NCBI RefSeq assembly: GCF_900156465.1
Contig: NZ_LT707064.1
Span: forward strand, 372,001-436,000
Direction of reading: 5' to 3'
Source: Pseudomonas sp. 7SR1
GTDB lineage: Bacteria; Pseudomonadota; Gammaproteobacteria; Pseudomonadales; Pseudomonadaceae
DNA: 64,000 bases
The notes under the pieces are model-generated. The model worked only from the letters and a program-made list of their open reading frames with translations. It was not told the origin of the DNA and ran no database searches. A program made the position numbers and the translations under genes. Below, piece after piece: positions 25,384 to 34,694 of the stretch (within the stretch, counting starts at the first letter, position 1; each line of letters begins with the position of its first letter).

Positions 25384-28300
25384 TCAAGCGCCTCCCGCGC
25401 CAGCGGTAGCGCGCTCTGCGTGTCGAAAGAACCCGAGCGATGCCAGCCATTTCTCGAACCTGTCCACGTACAGGAACACGGCCGGCACGACCAGCAGGCT
25501 CAGGGCAGTCGATGTGATGAGGCCACCGATCACCGCCATGGCCATCGGCCGGCGGAAGCTCGAATCCGCGCCGAGTCCCAGCGCGATGGGCAACATGCCG
25601 GCGATCATCGCGATGGTGGTCATCACGATGGGACGGGCACGCTTGTGGCAAGCATCCAGCAGCGCCTCGTGAACGGGCAATCCGCGCTCGCGCATGCCGA
25701 TAACCGCGTACTCGACAAGCAGGATGGAGTTCTTGGTGACGATCCCCATGAGCATCACCAGCCCGATCATGGAGGGCACGCTCAACTGGCTGCGCGTGAT
25801 CAGCAGCGCGAGGAATGCGCCACCGATGGACAAGGGGATGGCCGAGAGGATGGTGATGGGCTGAAGAAAATCCCTGAACAGCAGCACCAGTACGCAGTAG
25901 ATGCACAGAACCCCGACCACGAGCGCCATGGCAAAGCCCCCACCGAGTTCGGCAACGATCTCCGAGTCGCCGGCCTCGATCACCTTGACGCTGGACGGAA
26001 GGGACTTGATCGACGGCAGGTTGGCCGCGGCCGCCTGCGCCGTTCCGAGCGCGGTGCCTCCCAAGTCGGCCGAAATGGTGACGTTGCGAAGGCGGTCGTG
26101 GCGGTCGATCTGCGCGGGGCCACTTTCTACCGTCAAGCTGGCAACGCTGCCCAGCGGCACCGGCCCGTCGCGACCCGGCACACGCATACTGCCGATCGTG
26201 TTGATGTCTTGCCTCGCGGCATCGGGAATGCGCGCGCGGATATAGACTTGGCGGTTATCAAGGTTCATGCGCGCTACCTGAGCGTCGAAATCGCCGCTGG
26301 TCGCCACCCGCACCACGTCCCCGATCGCTGCGGTCGTCACGCCACGCTCGGCGGCGCGCTCCGGGTCGGGACGGATGATGATCTCGGGGCGCTCCAGGCT
26401 GGCCGTCGAGGCGATGCCCGTAAGCCCCTTGACGTCACGCAGCTCGGCTTCCACGGCGTCCGCGCTCGCCTTGAGTGCCTCGGCATTGTCGCTGGCGAGG
26501 ATGATCGAGAGCTTTTGGCCAGGTCCGCCGCCACCGACGGCAAAGCGGGCACCCGGAACGTCGATCAAGCGCTCCCGCACGGCCTTCTCGATGGCCTGCT
26601 GCGATGGCCGGTCACCGCGCGGCGCCAGCGCGAGCGTCAGCGAAGCACGACGAACCTCGCCAGCCCGCGATCCCCCCGGGCCGTCACTTTGCGCGTTGCC
26701 CACCGTGGCGAAGGCATGGGCGATGCCATCCACATCGCCAAAGGCCTTGCGGGCCGACTCGGCGACCGCCAACGTGTCGTCCATCGAGCTGCCTGGCGGC
26801 AACTCGATGCTCACGGTCGTGGTGCCGCTGTCGGAGGCCGGGATGAAGCCCGTTTCGATGAAGGGCACCAGGGCGAGAGAGGCCGCCAGAAAGATCACCG
26901 CTCCGCCCAAGGTGGTCTTGCGGTGCTTCAAGCACCAGCGCGCCGTTGCCATGTACCAGCGCATCACCCGGCCATCTTCCTTCTCGGGGATCGGCTCCGG
27001 TTTGAGCAGGTAGGCCGCCATCATGGGCGTGAGCAGGCGCGCGACCAGCAGCGAGGCGAGCACCGCAATCACGGCGGTCCAGCCGAACTGCTTGAACACC
27101 AGGCCGCCGATGCCGCTCATCATGGCCGTCGGCAGGAAGACGACCACCAGGCTCATGGTGGTCGCCATGACCGCCAAGGCAATCTCGGTCACGGCGTCCT
27201 CTGCAGCCTCCCGGATCGATTTGCCCATGTGCCGGTGGCGCTCGATGTTCTCGATCTCCACGATGGCGTCATCGACCAGGATGCCGACCACCACCGCCAG
27301 CGCCAGCAGCGTCACGGTGTTGAGCGTGAAGCCCAGCCAGGCCATGGCCGCGAACGCGGGAAGGATGGACAGCGGCAAAGCGGTTGACGCGATCAGCGTT
27401 GCCCGCCAGTCGCGCAGGAACAACCAGACAACGATCATCGCGAGGATGGCACCCTCGTACAGCATCGCCATGGAGCCCTCGTACTGCTCCAGCGTCTGCC
27501 CGATCGATCCTGAAATCTCCGTCAAACTGAGCGAGGGGTCGGCCTGCTGAAGGCCGGCCAAGGCCTTGCGAACGCCTTCGGCCAGTCGTACCTCATCAAA
27601 GCCCCTTGCACGGTACACGCTGAAGCCGACGACATGCTCTCCATCGAGCAGCGCCGCGTGCGTCGGCTCGGCCTGACCGTCGATGATGGTCGCGATCTGG
27701 TCCAACCTGAAGCTCTTGCCGTTGGACAGCGCAATGCGCAAGCCCCCAAGCTCCGATGCTTGGCGAACCGTGGCGATCGTGCGAACCGACTGCTCTTCAC
27801 CGCCAAGCTGTCCACGGCCGCCGGAAGATTGCTGCTGCACCTGCCGCAACGCGCGGGAAACGTCCGCCGCCGTGATGCCCAGGGCAGACATTCGCAGAGG
27901 ATCTACCTCGATCCGAACCTCGCGCTCAATACCGCCAAGCCGCTCGAAGCGGCCGACGCCGGACACGCCGAGCACGGTCTTGCCGACGGTATCGTCCACG
28001 AACCAGGAGAGCTGTTCTTCGTTGAGGCGGGACGACGCGATGGCATAGGTCAGCACGGGAGCACCGACGCTGTTGGACGCGCTGACCGTTGGTTGCAGCA
28101 TGTCGGGCGGCAGGTCGGAGCGAATGCCATCCACCGCGTTCTTGGTCTCGATCAGCGCGTCCGACAGGTTCTTTTCCAGTACGAATTGCACCTGGATCGA
28201 CACCAGTCCATCGGTGACCGATGTGGTCAGATGATTCAGGCCGGTCAAGGTCGCCAGCGCATCCTCTACCTTGCGTGCAACCTCCGTTTCAAGCTGTGCA

Positions 28301-28467
28301 GGGGCGGCGCCCGGCTGCGATAACGCCACTGTCACCATGGGTAGATCGAGGTCGGGCAAGTCCTGCGTGGGCAGCTTCTGGAACCCCCACAAACCGGCAA
28401 GCGCCAACAGCACGAACAGCAAGATCGAGGGAATGGGGTTGCGAATGGACCAGGTAGCGAAGTTCAT
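25384..28467 (-). CDS. RND efflux permease (HAE1/AcrB type)
   Basis: A 1027-residue proton-driven RND transporter with twelve membrane helices in the usual 1+5 / 1+5 pattern and two large periplasmic loops. The proton-relay block LVDDAIVEIENIERH in helix 4 carries the Asp pair, and the second half has LMGIVTKNSILLVEYAV. The length fits the hydrophobe/amphiphile efflux family. It overlaps the adaptor gene by ATGA and is the last gene of the tetR-OMF-MFP-RND operon. Confidence 0.95.
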   Translation of the reverse strand: MNFATWSIRNPIPSILLFVLLALAGLWGFQKLPTQDLPDLDLPMVTVALSQPGAAPAQLETEVARKVEDALATLTGLNHLTTSVTDGLVSIQVQFVLEKNLSDALIETKNAVDGIRSDLPPDMLQPTVSASNSVGAPVLTYAIASSRLNEEQLSWFVDDTVGKTVLGVSGVGRFERLGGIEREVRIEVDPLRMSALGITAADVSRALRQVQQQSSGGRGQLGGEEQSVRTIATVRQASELGGLRIALSNGKSFRLDQIATIIDGQAEPTHAALLDGEHVVGFSVYRARGFDEVRLAEGVRKALAGLQQADPSLSLTEISGSIGQTLEQYEGSMAMLYEGAILAMIVVWLFLRDWRATLIASTALPLSILPAFAAMAWLGFTLNTVTLLALAVVVGILVDDAIVEIENIERHRHMGKSIREAAEDAVTEIALAVMATTMSLVVVFLPTAMMSGIGGLVFKQFGWTAVIAVLASLLVARLLTPMMAAYLLKPEPIPEKEDGRVMRWYMATARWCLKHRKTTLGGAVIFLAASLALVPFIETGFIPASDSGTTTVSIELPPGSSMDDTLAVAESARKAFGDVDGIAHAFATVGNAQSDGPGGSRAGEVRRASLTLALAPRGDRPSQQAIEKAVRERLIDVPGARFAVGGGGPGQKLSIILASDNAEALKASADAVEAELRDVKGLTGIASTASLERPEIIIRPDPERAAERGVTTAAIGDVVRVATSGDFDAQVARMNLDNRQVYIRARIPDAARQDINTIGSMRVPGRDGPVPLGSVASLTVESGPAQIDRHDRLRNVTISADLGGTALGTAQAAAANLPSIKSLPSSVKVIEAGDSEIVAELGGGFAMALVVGVLCIYCVLVLLFRDFLQPITILSAIPLSIGGAFLALLITRSQLSVPSMIGLVMLMGIVTKNSILLVEYAVIGMRERGLPVHEALLDACHKRARPIVMTTIAMIAGMLPIALGLGADSSFRRPMAMAVIGGLITSTALSLLVVPAVFLYVDRFEKWLASLGFFRHAERATAGAGGA

Positions 28468-29594
28468 GGCCTGGCCGCTCCCGCAGGTTGGCCTTGGGAG
28501 ATACGCACCAGATCACGATCTTTGAGGAACCCTGCACCTTGGACGACGACATGCTCGCCCTGGGCCAGCCCCTTGGTGATCTCTACCTCTCGGCCAATGC
28601 GACGGCCAACGGTGACGCTTCGCAGCGAAACGCGCGGTGTGGCGCTCGTGTCGGCCAGTACAAGGACATGGCTGTGCCCATCACGGATGACCACGCTCTC
28701 AGCGGGCACGACCAGCGCCGGGCCCGTTCCGAGTCCGAGCCTGCCGTTGGCGTACATGCCGGCCCGCGCCGTGCTTCCCGGCGGGATATCGGCGTAAACG
28801 ATGGCCAGTCGCGAGGCACTGTCCAAAATGGGCGAGGTCTGACGGACCGTCCCCTTCGCGGTCTTGCCGTCAGGCAGGTCAAGCGCGACCTCCTGCCCGA
28901 CCTTGACCTGAGCGAGTTGCTCAGCGGTCAGTTCTCCGCGCCATTCCAGGCGCCCCCGACGAATCATGCGGAACAGTTCCTGCCCCACCGGGACGACGGT
29001 GCCGAGTGTTGCTGTCCTGGCACTGATGACACCATCGTCCGGCGCCTTGACGTCGGTGTAACGCAGCCGCAATTCATTGGCCGCGAGCAGTGCATCCGCG
29101 GTTTTCGATTGCGTCACGAGCTGGAGCACGTCCTGATCGCTCATCGCGCCACTGCTTTGCAACGTGAGCGCGCGCTGGCGGTTGGCAGCGGCCTGATCTG
29201 CATTCGCCTTCAGTTGCGCATGATCCGCCTGCAGCAGCGCAGGATCGAAGCGTGCGATGACCTGCCCCTTCTTGACGACATCGCCAACATTCACGCGCAC
29301 GTCGGTGAGCTGATAGCCACCTATCTGCGCACCGATGCTGGCTTCTTCCCACGCAGCGATCGCGCCTGAAGCCCTGATCTCCGTGGGCCAGGAGACTTCC
29401 CGAGGGGCAGCACTGGTCACGGTCAGAGCCGGCGTCGCCACGGCAGAATCTTCGGCAGGCGCCGGGCTGCGCTTGACGACGATGATCGCCAACGCCGCCA
29501 CGGCCAAGGCAATCACGCCCACGAAATACGCGACCGGGTGCTTCCGGAGGTGCCCCTGGGTGGATGGGCTGCGGTGTTCTTGATCTTGGCTCAT
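28464..29594 (-). CDS. RND periplasmic adaptor (membrane fusion protein)
   Basis: A 376-residue HlyD/AcrA-type adaptor with one N-terminal membrane anchor (about residues 20-42, FVGVIALAVAALAIIVV), lipoyl halves around a helical hairpin (about 90-190) and a beta-barrel with ARAGMYANGRLGLG. No lipobox is present, so it is membrane-anchored. It overlaps the OMF gene upstream and the permease gene downstream by ATGA. Confidence 0.93.
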   Translation of the reverse strand: MSQDQEHRSPSTQGHLRKHPVAYFVGVIALAVAALAIIVVKRSPAPAEDSAVATPALTVTSAAPREVSWPTEIRASGAIAAWEEASIGAQIGGYQLTDVRVNVGDVVKKGQVIARFDPALLQADHAQLKANADQAAANRQRALTLQSSGAMSDQDVLQLVTQSKTADALLAANELRLRYTDVKAPDDGVISARTATLGTVVPVGQELFRMIRRGRLEWRGELTAEQLAQVKVGQEVALDLPDGKTAKGTVRQTSPILDSASRLAIVYADIPPGSTARAGMYANGRLGLGTGPALVVPAESVVIRDGHSHVLVLADTSATPRVSLRSVTVGRRIGREVEITKGLAQGEHVVVQGAGFLKDRDLVRISQGQPAGAARP

Positions 29595-31174
29595 CGGCGA
29601 TGACTTCCTATACGGGCGATGGGTCTGTCGGACGGTGTGTGGGGCGCGTCTTCGGCCATGGGCGGTTCCGTTGCTACGACCGACAGCGGCGGGTTCCCTG
29701 CGGCGCGCACGAGGGATACCCAGGATCGAGCGCGATCAGATGCCGCGGCGATGGCGCTTTCCTGCGCGCTGTTGAACTGTCGGCGCGAGCCCTCCAGCTC
29801 GAACAGGCTGATGGCTCCTGCGCGATACCGGGCTTCGTTCGCGCGCAGCGCGACGGCAGCCGCATCGACGGCCTGCCGGGAGGTATCCGCACGCTGCTCG
29901 GCCGACGACAGCGCGGCCAGGGAGTCCTCGACATCGCGCGTGGCGGTACGCAGCGTGGCTGCCAGGCCGGCCAGGGCTGCGCGATACCGCGCTTGGGCAC
30001 CATCGACGTTGGCAGCGCCCAAGCCGGCATCGAAGATCGGCACGGATACCGCCGCACCGGCGGACCAGGTATCGAAGTGGATCGTTGATCCCAGCGCACG
30101 AATCCATTGCCCAGTGAGCAGCCCGGACAGATCGACGCGGGGTAGTCGCTCGGCACGCGCAACGCCAACCTCGGCATAGCTGGCTGCCAGTTCTCGCTCG
30201 GCGGACCGGACGGTGGGATGCTGCAGGAGCACGGTCGCGGGAAGGTCCAGCCGGGTCGGTGGTGCGGTAGGCACGATGGCGGCGGCCTCCTGCCGGCCGC
30301 CACTAGCGGATGTCGTCGAGGCACCGTTGGACGGCCAGGGAGACTGGCTCACGAGTTGCCGAATCGTCGTTGCCTCGCGACCGCTGAGCGCAACGATGGC
30401 GTCAACCAAAGCCGTGCAGGTCTCTTCCTGGCTCAGTCGAGTGGTTCTCGCTGAGGCCAACGCGCTCAGTGCGCTGGCCTCCTCCACGGGCGCGACATTG
30501 CCGACGGCCAGGCGCTGCCGAATCAGCGAAAGCTCGGTTTCACGCGAGCTGATGTCCTGGTCGCGAATGGCAAGCGAATAGTTGCAGGCGCGCAATGCCA
30601 CGACGCCGTCGGCGATCTGCGCCACCAGGGACAATCGGGCCTCCTGGGCATCGGCGTCACGCGCGTCGAGTCGGCTGCGCGCCGCTTCTTCCGTCGCACG
30701 CGCGCGCCCCCAGAGGTCAAGCTCCCACGAAAGGCTCGCGCCCAGGGAACCGGAAGTGGCGTTGATCGTGTCGGTGCCTCCCGTCTGGCTCTGCGACTTG
30801 CCCCGCGACAGCGCACCATCGCCGCCAAGCTGGGGGGCGCGTCTGGCACGGCTGGCACCCAGTCCTGCGCGTGCTTCATCGACGCGCGCAGCCGCTTGCG
30901 CGAGCGTCGGGTTATCGGTCAGGGCCGAGGCAACGAGTGCGTCGATGGCGGGGTCGTGCAGTCGCGTCCACCATTCGTCGCGTACCGAAGCCGTGTCGTC
31001 GTCGGTGGCACCCAAGCGTGCATTGGCCCACGCGGCCGGAACGTCGATCCGGGGCGTTGAATACGGCGGCTGCGTCGCGCAACCACCCAGGCCAAGCGCA
31101 GTCGCCAACACGAATGCCGTGAGTTTGAATCGATCGCGCTCCATCTGGCGAGGCAAGGCATGCATGGAGGCCAT
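29591..31174 (-). CDS. RND outer-membrane channel lipoprotein (OprM/NodT type)
   Basis: A 527-residue TolC-type outer membrane factor with a lipoprotein signal (AFVLATALGLGGC) and two OEP repeats (ARVDEARAGLGASRA; VRSAERELAASYAEVGVARA). The ATG at 31174 shares its A with the TGA of the tetR gene (TGATG), which fixes the start and couples translation. It completes the efflux system with the adaptor and permease downstream. Confidence 0.93.
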   Translation of the reverse strand: MASMHALPRQMERDRFKLTAFVLATALGLGGCATQPPYSTPRIDVPAAWANARLGATDDDTASVRDEWWTRLHDPAIDALVASALTDNPTLAQAAARVDEARAGLGASRARRAPQLGGDGALSRGKSQSQTGGTDTINATSGSLGASLSWELDLWGRARATEEAARSRLDARDADAQEARLSLVAQIADGVVALRACNYSLAIRDQDISSRETELSLIRQRLAVGNVAPVEEASALSALASARTTRLSQEETCTALVDAIVALSGREATTIRQLVSQSPWPSNGASTTSASGGRQEAAAIVPTAPPTRLDLPATVLLQHPTVRSAERELAASYAEVGVARAERLPRVDLSGLLTGQWIRALGSTIHFDTWSAGAAVSVPIFDAGLGAANVDGAQARYRAALAGLAATLRTATRDVEDSLAALSSAEQRADTSRQAVDAAAVALRANEARYRAGAISLFELEGSRRQFNSAQESAIAAASDRARSWVSLVRAAGNPPLSVVATEPPMAEDAPHTPSDRPIARIGSHRR

Positions 31175-31764
31175 CACAGTTCGCCCACCAGCGAGAACGC
31201 CTCGGCCATGATGGGCCGCAGATTCTGCTGTCCGCCAGTTGCATACCACTCGTCAATGGCCGCCATCCATGCGGACGTCACAGCGCCCACGATGATGCGC
31301 GCCTTGAGTACGCTCAGGCCGACCTCACCCTCTCGCTCCACGAGTGCTGCAGCGAGCGCAATCTCCCGCTCCATCCGCTTTTCGCATTCCTTGGCGAGCA
31401 GGGCCGGCGTTTCCTTCAGCAGGCGCGCCAGTGCAAAGGCCATGTCGGGATTGGCGTCGTAGCGCAGGAGCGTCGTGGCCAGCGTCTGCCTGACCGCATC
31501 CAATGGCCTCTCGTGGCTGGGACGCCTCTTCAACTCATCGACCAGTTCGACCGTCTTCTCGTCGTGCCACAAGAAGATCAGATCCTCTTTGGTCTTGAAA
31601 TAGCGAAAGAACGTCCTCCGAGCCACCCCGAGCGGCTCGACGATCTGCTCGATGGTCGTGTGGGTAAAGCCCTGCTTCAGAAACAGCTCGAACCCGAGGT
31701 TGGACAACTCCCTCCGGGTGCTCTCTTTGTGTCTTTCGCGAAGACTGGGGTTTTTCTCTGCCAT
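31174..31764 (-). CDS. TetR regulator, first gene of the RND operon (TetR-A)
   Basis: A 196-residue TetR protein: HTH at about residues 10-56 (FLKQGFTHTTIEQIVEPLGVARRTFFRYFKTKED, in parts) and an AcrR-like C-terminus. It is about three-quarters identical over its full length to TetR-B (33963-34553). Unusually it is the first gene of the operon it probably controls. The operators at 31784-31816 lie directly upstream and also face the lipoprotein hydrolase gene. Confidence 0.9.
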   Translation of the reverse strand: MAEKNPSLRERHKESTRRELSNLGFELFLKQGFTHTTIEQIVEPLGVARRTFFRYFKTKEDLIFLWHDEKTVELVDELKRRPSHERPLDAVRQTLATTLLRYDANPDMAFALARLLKETPALLAKECEKRMEREIALAAALVEREGEVGLSVLKARIIVGAVTSAWMAAIDEWYATGGQQNLRPIMAEAFSLVGEL

Positions 31765-31774
31765 GGGAGTATTC

Positions 31775-31816
31775 TGTCACAAGTGGCACCTAGTGCCAAG
31801 AAGGCACATTGTGACA
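31775..31816. promoter_or_regulatory. Operator array for TetR-A/TetR-B
   Basis: Two 15-bp sites with centres 18 bases apart: TGGCAC-cta-GTGCCA (31784-31798, a perfect dyad) and AGGCAC-att-GTGACA (31802-31816). An outer dyad TGTCACAA (31775-31782) / TTGTGACA (31809-31816) frames them. The array lies between the divergent tetR-RND operon and the hydrolase gene and resembles 34571-34620. Confidence 0.72.
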
Positions 31817-31874
31817 TAATTACTCTTATTGAATCGCCTTTTCGAGGCGCTCGTTGCCCCCACAGAAAGGATCC

Positions 31875-31985
31875 ATGAAAGACAGACGGAAAGCCGCAGC
31901 TGGATCAGGTGACCTGTGCGCGAGCACCTACCTCTCCCTGCCCGCTCATCGCGATATTCCCGGCGCGCAGGAGCCCGCACTGTGA
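31875..31985 (+). CDS. 36-residue leader ORF coupled to the lipoprotein hydrolase
   Basis: ATG 31875 has AAAGG five bases upstream and opens a 36-codon frame, beginning MKDRRKAAAG and ending AQEPAL, whose TGA (31983-31985) overlaps the GTG start (31982) of the next gene. It matches no family I know. It may be a leader for translational coupling or the stub of a lost gene. Confidence 0.4.
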   Translation: MKDRRKAAAGSGDLCASTYLSLPAHRDIPGAQEPAL

Positions 31986-33934
31986 GATCGCTCCCCTTAC
32001 TGCTGCTGACGCTGCTCGCCGCACTGCTGCAGGGTTGCGCAGTGGTGTCCGTATCCTCCGTCTCGCCAAAGGAGTACCTGGCCGAACGGCGCGGTGATGT
32101 ACTCACCACGGGCCGGCTCAGCACGACCGCGCAGGAGGTTCTGCGCGTAGTCGGCATTGACGACTGCCGCGAACGTCCCGACGCCTGCCGGCAAGCCTTG
32201 GCTCGGGCGAGCGGGATCACCGAGGAGCAGCGTCTGTCTGCACTATCCGAGCTATGGCTCGAAGCTGCGCTGGCGACTGACAAGTCGCCAGCGCTTCAAA
32301 ACCAACAAGCCTCCGAGCTGGACGCCTGGCTGGAAGCAGCACGGCATGCATGGGCCTATCTGTTCTTTACTGAGCGGCCCCCTGGCGAACGCGCTTTCGA
32401 GGACCGCCAGACGCAGGTGCGGGATTACTACAACTTCGCTGTCGAGCAAACCGTTACTGGCCTGTTCAACGCCGGCTGGCGCGAACGCGCCGCTGCGGCG
32501 CGCGCACCAGGTGCTAGCGCGCTGGAACTGGGGAAATGGCAGGTGGGCAGCCGGGTCGAGGGCTTCAACCTCACGCAGGGTGCGTCGCTTCCCCAAGAGC
32601 TGGTCACCGCTTCTTCGCTGCGCTTCTCCGGTCTGCGCAACATTTACAGACGCGACGGTTTCGGCGCTCCGCTGGTGGCTGTTCTCCCGCCGCCCGCTAG
32701 CGATGACTCGATTCCCTATGTCGAGATGCGCTATCCCAGCATCACTGCGCTGCTGTCCTTCGAGGGCCAGACCCTGCAACAGGTACTTCGCACTCGTCGC
32801 GTGGACATCCGCCTGTACGACCCATACCGAACGCAGCAGATCGATCTGGGCGGCTTGAAGGCCCCGCTTACAGCCAACTTCACCGCTGGCTATGGACTGT
32901 GGTTGGCACGCTCGGGCTTCGCCACGCAGGCGCTGCGCACCCTGTTCGGCATGAGCGACGGAATCGTGCAACCGCAAGTGCAGTTGATGCAGCCCTACGA
33001 CCCGAACCGCGGCATCGTCGTCATGCTGCACGGGCTCGCCAGCAGCCCCGAGGCTTGGGTCAATGTCGCCAACGAAGTGCTGGGCGACGAGACGCTGCGC
33101 CAGCACTACCAGATCTGGCAGGTTTATTACCCCACCAACGCACCCTTGGCACTGAATCGCCACGCCATAGAGCAGGCATTGGCACAGACACTGGCCCGCT
33201 TCGATCCAGAAGGCTCAGGCCGCGCCTCTCGCGATATGGTGCTGGTCGGTCATAGCATGGGCGGAGTACTGGCAAGACTGCTAGTGTCGGATTCGGGCCA
33301 GTCGATGTGGCGGCTGTTGCCCCAGGAATTGCAAACGCGCATGGCTTCCGACCCCGCGCTACAGCGCGAACTGACCACTTATGTGGAGTTTCATCCGATG
33401 CCACAGGTCACGCGGGCAATCTTCATTGCCGCGCCACACCGCGGTACACCGTTTGCCGAAAAGCGCCTGGCGAGGCACGTCTCCAATCTCGTGACTTTGC
33501 CACTGGCGATGCTTGATCAAATGAGCACGCTGACTCGACGTCTTGCGGGTCAGGCTCGCACGGACACGGGCAGCGGGGCGCTACGCATCCCCAACAGCAT
33601 CGACAACCTGAGCGACCAAGACCTTTTCGTGCAAGCGGCAGCACTGTTGCAAGTCAGCCCACGGGTGCGCTACCACTCGATCGTCGGACGCGAACACCCC
33701 GGCGACGGACTGGCGCAATCCAGCGACGGCGTGGTGCCCTACGTCAGTGCACACTTGGAAGGCGCGCTATCCGAGGAGGTCATCACATCATGGCACAGCG
33801 TGCAGGAGACGCCGCAGGCGATCCTGGAAGTTCGCCGCATCCTGCTAGAACATCTGCGGACAGCCGGCGTTGGCAAAGCGACGCAAGCATCACCGCCCGC
33901 ACGCAGGGCAACCGAACCCGTTGATCAGGACTAA
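31982..33934 (+). CDS. Lipoprotein alpha/beta hydrolase, PGAP1/lipase-like
   Basis: A 650-residue hydrolase. GTG 31982 (AGGAG eight bases upstream) gives the lipoprotein signal LPLLLLTLLAALLQGC (Cys 19). The first half is an unassigned domain; the second holds VMLHGLASSPEAWVNVANE, the nucleophile elbow GHSMGG and IAAPHRGTPFA, as in PGAP1-like lipases. It should face the periplasm or outer membrane. It is divergent from the tetR-RND operon and shares its operator region. Confidence 0.82.
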   Translation: MRSLPLLLLTLLAALLQGCAVVSVSSVSPKEYLAERRGDVLTTGRLSTTAQEVLRVVGIDDCRERPDACRQALARASGITEEQRLSALSELWLEAALATDKSPALQNQQASELDAWLEAARHAWAYLFFTERPPGERAFEDRQTQVRDYYNFAVEQTVTGLFNAGWRERAAAARAPGASALELGKWQVGSRVEGFNLTQGASLPQELVTASSLRFSGLRNIYRRDGFGAPLVAVLPPPASDDSIPYVEMRYPSITALLSFEGQTLQQVLRTRRVDIRLYDPYRTQQIDLGGLKAPLTANFTAGYGLWLARSGFATQALRTLFGMSDGIVQPQVQLMQPYDPNRGIVVMLHGLASSPEAWVNVANEVLGDETLRQHYQIWQVYYPTNAPLALNRHAIEQALAQTLARFDPEGSGRASRDMVLVGHSMGGVLARLLVSDSGQSMWRLLPQELQTRMASDPALQRELTTYVEFHPMPQVTRAIFIAAPHRGTPFAEKRLARHVSNLVTLPLAMLDQMSTLTRRLAGQARTDTGSGALRIPNSIDNLSDQDLFVQAAALLQVSPRVRYHSIVGREHPGDGLAQSSDGVVPYVSAHLEGALSEEVITSWHSVQETPQAILEVRRILLEHLRTAGVGKATQASPPARRATEPVDQD

Positions 33935-33962
33935 TGGCGATTGCAGCCCTGGGCCGACACCA

Positions 33963-34553
33963 TTACAGCTCGCGAACCATTGAGAACGCTCTGGCCACGA
34001 TGGGCCGCAGGTTCGCCTTGCCGCCCCCCTCGTACCACTCGTCAAGTGCTGCCGTCCACGCGGTGGTCACCGCGCCCACGATGATGCGTGCTTTCAGAGG
34101 GCTCAGGGTACGCTTGCCTTCCCGCTCCACGAGCGCGGCTGCAAGCGCCAGTTCCCGGTCCATCCGCTTTTCGCACTCCTTGGCCAGCAGGGCCGGTGTC
34201 TCCTTAAGCAGGCGCACCAGCGCAAAGGCCATCTCGCGATTGGCGTCATAGCGCTTGAGCGTCGTGGCCAACGTCTCGCAAACCGTGTCCAAAGGCGATT
34301 CCTTGGCTGGCCTTGCCTTCAGCTCTTGGACCAGTTCGACCGTCTTATCTTCATGCCACGCGAAGACCAGCTCCTCTTTGCTCTTGAAGTACCGGAAGAA
34401 GGTTCGCCTGGCGATGCCCAGCGGCTCGACGATCTGCTCGATGGTGGTGTTGGCGAAACCTTGATTCAAGAACAGCCCCAGTCCGAAGTTGGACAACTCC
34501 GCGCGGGTGTTCTGCTTATGCCTCTCACGTAGGCCTGGGGTCTTCTCTGTCAT
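33963..34553 (-). CDS. TetR regulator, paralogue of TetR-A (TetR-B)
   Basis: A 196-residue TetR protein, same length as TetR-A (31174-31764) and about three-quarters identical, with the recognition helix region LGIARRTFFRYFKSKEE nearly unchanged. It is divergent from the ferredoxin gene and convergent with the lipoprotein hydrolase gene, 28 bases apart. Shared operator sequences upstream point to cross-regulation of the two regulators. Confidence 0.9.
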   Translation of the reverse strand: MTEKTPGLRERHKQNTRAELSNFGLGLFLNQGFANTTIEQIVEPLGIARRTFFRYFKSKEELVFAWHEDKTVELVQELKARPAKESPLDTVCETLATTLKRYDANREMAFALVRLLKETPALLAKECEKRMDRELALAAALVEREGKRTLSPLKARIIVGAVTTAWTAALDEWYEGGGKANLRPIVARAFSMVREL

Positions 34554-34570
34554 CTAAAATCACTGAAAAA

Positions 34571-34620
34571 TGGCATCAAGTGCCAAAAAAGCGCGTTGAG
34601 ACAAATGGCACTCTGCGCCA
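34571..34620. promoter_or_regulatory. Operator array between tetR-B and ferredoxin
   Basis: TGGCAT-caa-GTGCCA (34571-34585) and AAGCGC-gtt-GAGACA (34589-34603) have the same 18-base centre spacing as in the TetR-A array, and a third site, TGGCAC-tct-GCGCCA, lies at 34606-34620. The sites lie between the divergent tetR-B and ferredoxin genes. Confidence 0.68.
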
Positions 34621-34694
34621 CAATACTAGAACTCAGGCTTGACGCCGCACCTCGACGCGCCACTGGGTAACACCATAACCCAGAGGAACGACGT

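Noticed and set aside
25147..27387. A 746-codon plus-strand frame opposite the RND permease
   Set aside because: It is an antisense shadow with His/Arg/Gln-rich composition; the opposite strand encodes a complete RND permease.
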